A stretch of 9,998 nucleotides of DNA, taken from the NCBI GenBank assembly GCA_020848855.1, contig JADLHH010000033.1, forward strand, positions 1-9,998. Direction: 5' to 3'. The DNA is from Anaerolineae bacterium. Its GTDB lineage: Bacteria > Chloroflexota > Anaerolineae > Aggregatilineales > Phototrophicaceae. Of this stretch, positions 6,914 through 9,998 are shown piece by piece (position 1 is the stretch's first letter; the number at the start of each line of letters is the position of its first letter). The translations under genes were made by a program, and so were the position numbers. The notes below the pieces were generated by a model, which was not told the DNA's origin, ran no database searches, and saw only the letters and a program-made list of their open reading frames with translations.

Positions 6914-8814
6914 GGGCGGCGCGGAGTAGGCGTGTCCATATAGAGACGATACCACCATTCGAGCGTCAGCAGGCTCCACAGCCGCTGACCGTGATCGCGC
7001 CTGCCGCTGACGTGCTCGTCGATCAGCGCCTCGACGGCTCGCGTGTGGAACAACCCGCGCTGGCGCGCCTCGCGGCTGAGCAGCGTCTCGCGCACGGCGC
7101 TGGCATCCTTGCGCAGCCACGCGCCCAGCGGGACGCCGAAGCCGTGCTTCGGGCGATTGACAATTTCGGCGGGGAGCAGATCGCGGGCGATCTGCTTGAG
7201 GATGTACTTGGTCGTGCTGCCCTTCAGCTTGAGGTTGAGCGGGATGGTCGAGACCATTTCCACCAGCCAGTGATCGAGCAGCGGGGCGCGCGTTTCCAGC
7301 GAAGTCGCCATGCTGGAACGGTCGGTCTTGATCAGCAGATCGTCGGGCAGGTAGGTGCGCATGTTGATGTGCAGCAGGTCGGCAAGCCCCACCTGCTCGC
7401 CGCCGCAGACGGTGACGAACTGTTCGTTGGCGAAATTGTTGCTTTCGGGGTATAGGCTGGACGCCCATGCATTGTCGAACAGGCGGATGAAGTCGAAATA
7501 CGCCAGCGCCGGGGGCAGCGCTGCGCCGCTGGCGAAGCGCCGCGCCCGCTTGACCGGGCTGTAGTACGAGGTGCTTTCCGGCAGGGTGCGCGACAGCCAC
7601 GCCAGCGCCCCCCACACCCGGCGCGGCAGCACGCGCAGCCGCCCGATCAACTGCATGGCATAGAAGCGCTCGTATCCGGCGAACAGTTCGTCGCCGCCGT
7701 CGCCGGTCAGGGCGACGGTGACGTGCTGGCGCGTCAGCTTGCTGACCAGATAGGTCGGGATGGCGCTGCTGTCGCCGAACGGCTGGTCGTGATGCCAGAC
7801 CAGCATCGGCAGCAGTTCCAGCGCCTGCGGCTTGACGGTGAAGGCGGTATGTTCGGTGTGCAGGTGCCGGGCGACGCGCCGGGCGTAAGCCGTCTCGTCG
7901 AAGCTGGCGTCGCCTTCGAAGCCGATGCTGAAGGTTTTGATCTCGGCGTTGCTGTGGCGGCGCATCAGCGCCACGATCAGGCTGCTGTCCAGCCCGCCGC
8001 TCAGAAACGCGCCGAGCGGCACGTCGCTGAGGAGCGCCTGACGCACTGCCTCGCCGAGTGCCTCGCCGAGCGAGCCGCACTTCTCGCGCTCGCGGGCGGG
8101 GCTGACGGCTTCTTCACCGATGGGCATCGGCAGCGTCCAGTAGGGCTTCTGCTCGATGTCGCGCCCGCCCGCTGCCTCGATCTGGAGATAGTGCCCCGGC
8201 AGCAGCGCCTGGATGCCTTTGAACGCCGTCTCCGGCGCGGGGATGTAGCCGTATGCCAGATACAGCGCCAGCGTGCGGGCGTCCAGCGCCGATTCGCGCG
8301 GGACTGCCGGGTGCGCCAGCAGCGCCTTGATCTCGCTGGCGAAGACGATGACGTGATGGTCAGCGTAATAGTAGAGCGGCTTTTCGCCCATGCGGTCGCG
8401 GGCGAGCAGCAGCCTGCGCTCCTCCCGATCCCACAGGGCGAAGGCATACATGCCGCGCAGCGAGCGCAGCATGTCGACGCCGTCGCGGCGGTAGAGCTTG
8501 AGCAGGGTTTCGGTGTCGCTGCCGCTGCGGTAGCGCAGTCCTTCGAGTTCCAGGTTGTGCCGGATGACGGGATGGTTATAGATTTCGCCGTTGTAAGCGA
8601 TGGTCAGGTGGTTGTCGGGGCTGCGCATGGGCAGCGCCCCGCTGGGCGACAGGTCGAGGATTGCCAGGCGGCGGTTGCCGAGCGCGCATGATCCATCGAC
8701 GATCACGTCGCCTTGATCGGGACCGCGATGCACCAGCGTTTCCAGCATGGGAGCGACTTCTTCGCGCTGTGCCGGCGTGCCGTCAATGTAGAAAATGCCG
8801 CAGATGCCGCACAT
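6910..8814 (-). CDS. asnB: Glutamine-hydrolysing asparagine synthase (AsnB-like), in a glycan gene cluster
   Basis: A 634-residue class II glutamine amidotransferase fused to an ATP-pyrophosphatase synthetase domain. The reaction is ATP-driven amidation of aspartate, or of another carboxylate, using ammonia from glutamine. Domain 1 begins MCGICGIF with Cys 2 as the nucleophile, and has R49 in NRRL, N75/G76/E77 in AYNGEIYN and D100 in SDTE. Domain 2 has the PP-loop SGGLDSS (272-278), HHDQPFGDSS (341-350), GDGGDELFAGY (371-381) and TDRSSMATSLETRAPLLDH. All catalytic residues are intact. The start at 8814 is forced because Cys must follow Met; there is no good Shine-Dalgarno site. A 12-bp tandem repeat (8047-8070) encodes LGEALGEA at 249-256, just before the PP-loop domain. 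It lies between two GT4 genes and is coupled to the downstream one. AsnB-like enzymes are common in capsule and exopolysaccharide loci, so its substrate may be a sugar acid rather than free aspartate; that part is inference. Confidence 0.95.
   Translation of the reverse strand: MCGICGIFYIDGTPAQREEVAPMLETLVHRGPDQGDVIVDGSCALGNRRLAILDLSPSGALPMRSPDNHLTIAYNGEIYNHPVIRHNLELEGLRYRSGSDTETLLKLYRRDGVDMLRSLRGMYAFALWDREERRLLLARDRMGEKPLYYYADHHVIVFASEIKALLAHPAVPRESALDARTLALYLAYGYIPAPETAFKGIQALLPGHYLQIEAAGGRDIEQKPYWTLPMPIGEEAVSPAREREKCGSLGEALGEAVRQALLSDVPLGAFLSGGLDSSLIVALMRRHSNAEIKTFSIGFEGDASFDETAYARRVARHLHTEHTAFTVKPQALELLPMLVWHHDQPFGDSSAIPTYLVSKLTRQHVTVALTGDGGDELFAGYERFYAMQLIGRLRVLPRRVWGALAWLSRTLPESTSYYSPVKRARRFASGAALPPALAYFDFIRLFDNAWASSLYPESNNFANEQFVTVCGGEQVGLADLLHINMRTYLPDDLLIKTDRSSMATSLETRAPLLDHWLVEMVSTIPLNLKLKGSTTKYILKQIARDLLPAEIVNRPKHGFGVPLGAWLRKDASAVRETLLSREARQRGLFHTRAVEALIDEHVSGRRDHGQRLWSLLTLEWWYRLYMDTPTPRRP
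8047..8070. repeat. 12-bp direct tandem repeat inside the asnB-like gene
   Basis: TGCCTCGCCGAG occurs twice head to tail (8047-8058 and 8059-8070). It is in frame and encodes LGEA twice in a helix before the PP-loop domain, so the protein stays intact. It looks like a small slippage duplication. Confidence 0.6.
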
Positions 8815-8823
8815 GGAGACAAC

Positions 8824-8850
8824 TTAATAACTATGGTAATGAACGTTCAT
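8824..8850 (-). other. Possible 8-codon leader ORF in front of the asnB-like gene
   Basis: On the minus strand an ATG at 8850 opens the frame MNVHYHSY, closed by TAA at 8826-8824. It is in the same frame as the asnB-like gene, three codons before its ATG. The ATG lies close to the predicted transcription start, so it would be nearly leaderless. It may equally be chance, as there is no Shine-Dalgarno site and no terminator/antiterminator pair. Confidence 0.15.
8839..8850. promoter_or_regulatory. 12-bp perfect palindrome, operator candidate
   Basis: ATGAACGTTCAT (8839-8850) is its own reverse complement. It begins 6 bases downstream of the TATAAT box at 8862-8857 (minus strand), so it would cover about +1 to +12 of the transcript, a typical repressor site. 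No regulator gene is present in the window. The expected chance rate of a 12-bp palindrome is low for one 98-bp gap but not negligible over many gaps. Confidence 0.4.
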
Positions 8851-8856
8851 GCTTCC

Positions 8857-8862
8857 ATTATA
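8857..8862 (-). promoter_or_regulatory. Candidate sigma-70 type -10 box for the asnB-like gene
   Basis: A perfect TATAAT (minus strand 8862-8857) lies 42 bases upstream of the asnB-like start, within the 98-bp gap after the upstream glycosyltransferase gene. The gap is markedly richer in A and T than its surroundings. The -35 region is poor: with 17-19 bp spacing only weak matches such as CTGGTA or GGTATT are seen. An internal promoter here would let the asnB-like/GT4 pair be expressed apart from the upstream gene. Confidence 0.5.
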
Positions 8863-8912
8863 AACGGGCTTTCAGGAAGAATACCAGCCCAAAGACGAAT
8901 TCTCACGGGAGA

Positions 8913-9998
8913 CTAACTGGAACCGGCGCAGCGCTGGTACACTGCGACCGTCTCCGCCACCATGCGCTCGACGCTGAACACCGTCTCGACGCGATCCTGC
9001 CCTTGCAGTCCCATGTGACGGCACAGCGCCGGGTCGCCCAGCAGCAGGGCGAGCGCGTCGGCGATTGCGGCGGTGTCGCGCGGCGGGACGAGGATGCCGG
9101 TTTCGCCGTCCGCCACAACTTCGGGGATGGCGCTGACGGCGCTGCCGACAATCGGCACAAGCTGCGCCATCGCTTCGAGCATGACCAGCCCGAAGCCTTC
9201 CCACAGGCTGGGCATGAGCAGCACGTCGAGCGCCGCCAGCACGGACGCCGCGTCGTCGCGCCAGCCGAGGAAGTGGACACGGTCGCCGATGCCGAGCGTC
9301 TGAGCTTCGCTTTCGAGCGCGGCGCGTTGGTCGCCCTCCCCGGCGATGATCAGGCGCGTGGCGGGGAACTGCGGCGCGACGCGGGCGAACGCGCGGATGC
9401 CGTAGACTACGCCCTTCTGTTCGATCAGCCGGCAGACCATGCCGACCAACCGGGTGTCAGGCGCGAGGCTCAGCTCGCCGCGCAGCGCCGCGCCCGCCGC
9501 CTTGCGATCCGGCGCGTGGAGCGGCTGCCCGTAATGGATGGTCGTGAGCTTGCGGGCGGGCGCGCCCTCGACTTCGACGCAGAAGCGGGCGATGGCGTGC
9601 GAGATGGCGATGCCGGCGCTGGTGAAGCGCCACAGCACACGGTTGAGCGCGCGCGCCGGCTGGCGGCGGCGAAACGTGTCGTCGTTGTGGCGGCTGGTGA
9701 TGACTGTGCGCACCCCGGCGCTTTTCGCGGCGATCATGCCGTACAGGTCGGCATGAATCAGGTGGGTGTGGACGATTTGCGGGCGCAGGTCGCGCAGGGC
9801 GCGGCGCAACCGCCCGATCACGGGCAGATCGACATGGCGGTAGATGGGGATGCGCCGCACCGGGACGCCCGCTGCTTCCAGTTCAGCCGCCATGTCGGCG
9901 ACCGGGTGCGCCGGGTCTTCGAGCAGCAGCAGCGACACGTCGACGCCGCGCGCCCTGAGCGCGGGCAGCAGGATCAGCAAGTGGCGTTCCGCGCCGGA
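8913..9998 (-). CDS. Glycosyltransferase family 4 protein (5'-truncated by the window edge)
   Basis: A GT-B glycosyltransferase of family GT4, with 361 residues inside the window. The frame is open to base 9998 and begins SGAERHLLILLPALRARG, the usual N-terminal 'GGAERH' donor-site loop; about 10-20 residues are therefore missing, and the TTG at 9980 is not the start. Counting from the first visible codon there are QIVHTHLIHADLYG (about 74-87), VITSRHND, VGMVCRLIEQKG with R190 and K195 for phosphate binding, and the E-x7-E motif EGFGLVMLE (267-275) followed by VPIVGSAVSAIPEVV and GETGILVPP. All landmarks are present, and no membrane segment is seen. It lies 98 bp upstream of the asnB-like gene on the same strand and likely belongs to the same surface-glycan cluster, which continues beyond the window. 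The sugar specificity is unknown. Confidence 0.92.
   Translation of the reverse strand, partial: SGAERHLLILLPALRARGVDVSLLLLEDPAHPVADMAAELEAAGVPVRRIPIYRHVDLPVIGRLRRALRDLRPQIVHTHLIHADLYGMIAAKSAGVRTVITSRHNDDTFRRRQPARALNRVLWRFTSAGIAISHAIARFCVEVEGAPARKLTTIHYGQPLHAPDRKAAGAALRGELSLAPDTRLVGMVCRLIEQKGVVYGIRAFARVAPQFPATRLIIAGEGDQRAALESEAQTLGIGDRVHFLGWRDDAASVLAALDVLLMPSLWEGFGLVMLEAMAQLVPIVGSAVSAIPEVVADGETGILVPPRDTAAIADALALLLGDPALCRHMGLQGQDRVETVFSVERMVAETVAVYQRCAGSS

Noticed and set aside
6914..8080. Extension of the GT4 frame up to 8080, giving a 776-residue fusion
   Set aside because: The extra part is the asnB-like gene read out of frame; GT4 homology starts at the ATG at 6913, which has the ATGA overlap.
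7723..8691. 322-codon plus-strand frame inside the asnB-like gene
   Set aside because: Antisense shadow; no motifs, and the minus-strand gene is certain.
9978..9980. TTG as start codon of the right-hand glycosyltransferase
   Set aside because: Upstream codons continue the conserved SGAERHL loop to the window edge, so the true start lies outside.

Overview
The window is high-GC bacterial DNA, almost fully coding, with eight protein genes (two cut by the window edges) and no RNA gene, CRISPR array, transposase or phage gene that I can see. The best guess for the host is a member of the Chloroflexota, perhaps Anaerolineae-like. This rests on three features: a secreted protein with a bacterial SH3 domain and a Thr/Pro-rich 'TPTPTATFTP' tail, a Uma2-family gene, and a palindromic repeat of the 'GTAGGGGCGGGT...ACCCGCCCCTAC' kind. 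It is an inference, not proof.

Layout. Bases 3-2183 (+) are the 5'-truncated mutS2 gene, with MutS-type ATPase, coiled coil and C-terminal Smr nuclease domain. A 195-bp gap follows, holding a near-perfect 31-nt palindrome (2208-2238) and a smaller hairpin (2311-2325). Next is a secreted SH3-domain protein (2379-3752, +). It converges on a two-domain vicinal-oxygen-chelate dioxygenase of the CatE type (3795-4634, -). A Uma2-family nuclease-fold gene (4726-5382, -) and a small DUF4177-like gene (5472-5753, +) diverge from an 89-bp AT-containing gap. The rest (5750-9998, all -) is a polysaccharide-type cluster, read right to left: a GT4 glycosyltransferase (5' end beyond the window), a glutamine-dependent asparagine-synthetase-like amidotransferase, and a second GT4 glycosyltransferase coupled to it by an ATGA overlap.

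How the genes fit together. The three right-hand genes look like part of a surface glycan (exopolysaccharide, capsule or O-antigen-like) locus that continues past base 9998. The left-hand genes are single-function neighbours with no obvious shared pathway. A good -10 box (TATAAT) followed directly by a 12-bp perfect palindrome lies in front of the amidotransferase gene and suggests a regulated internal promoter. I found no convincing new multi-gene system; the points worth a second look are modest and listed as findings.
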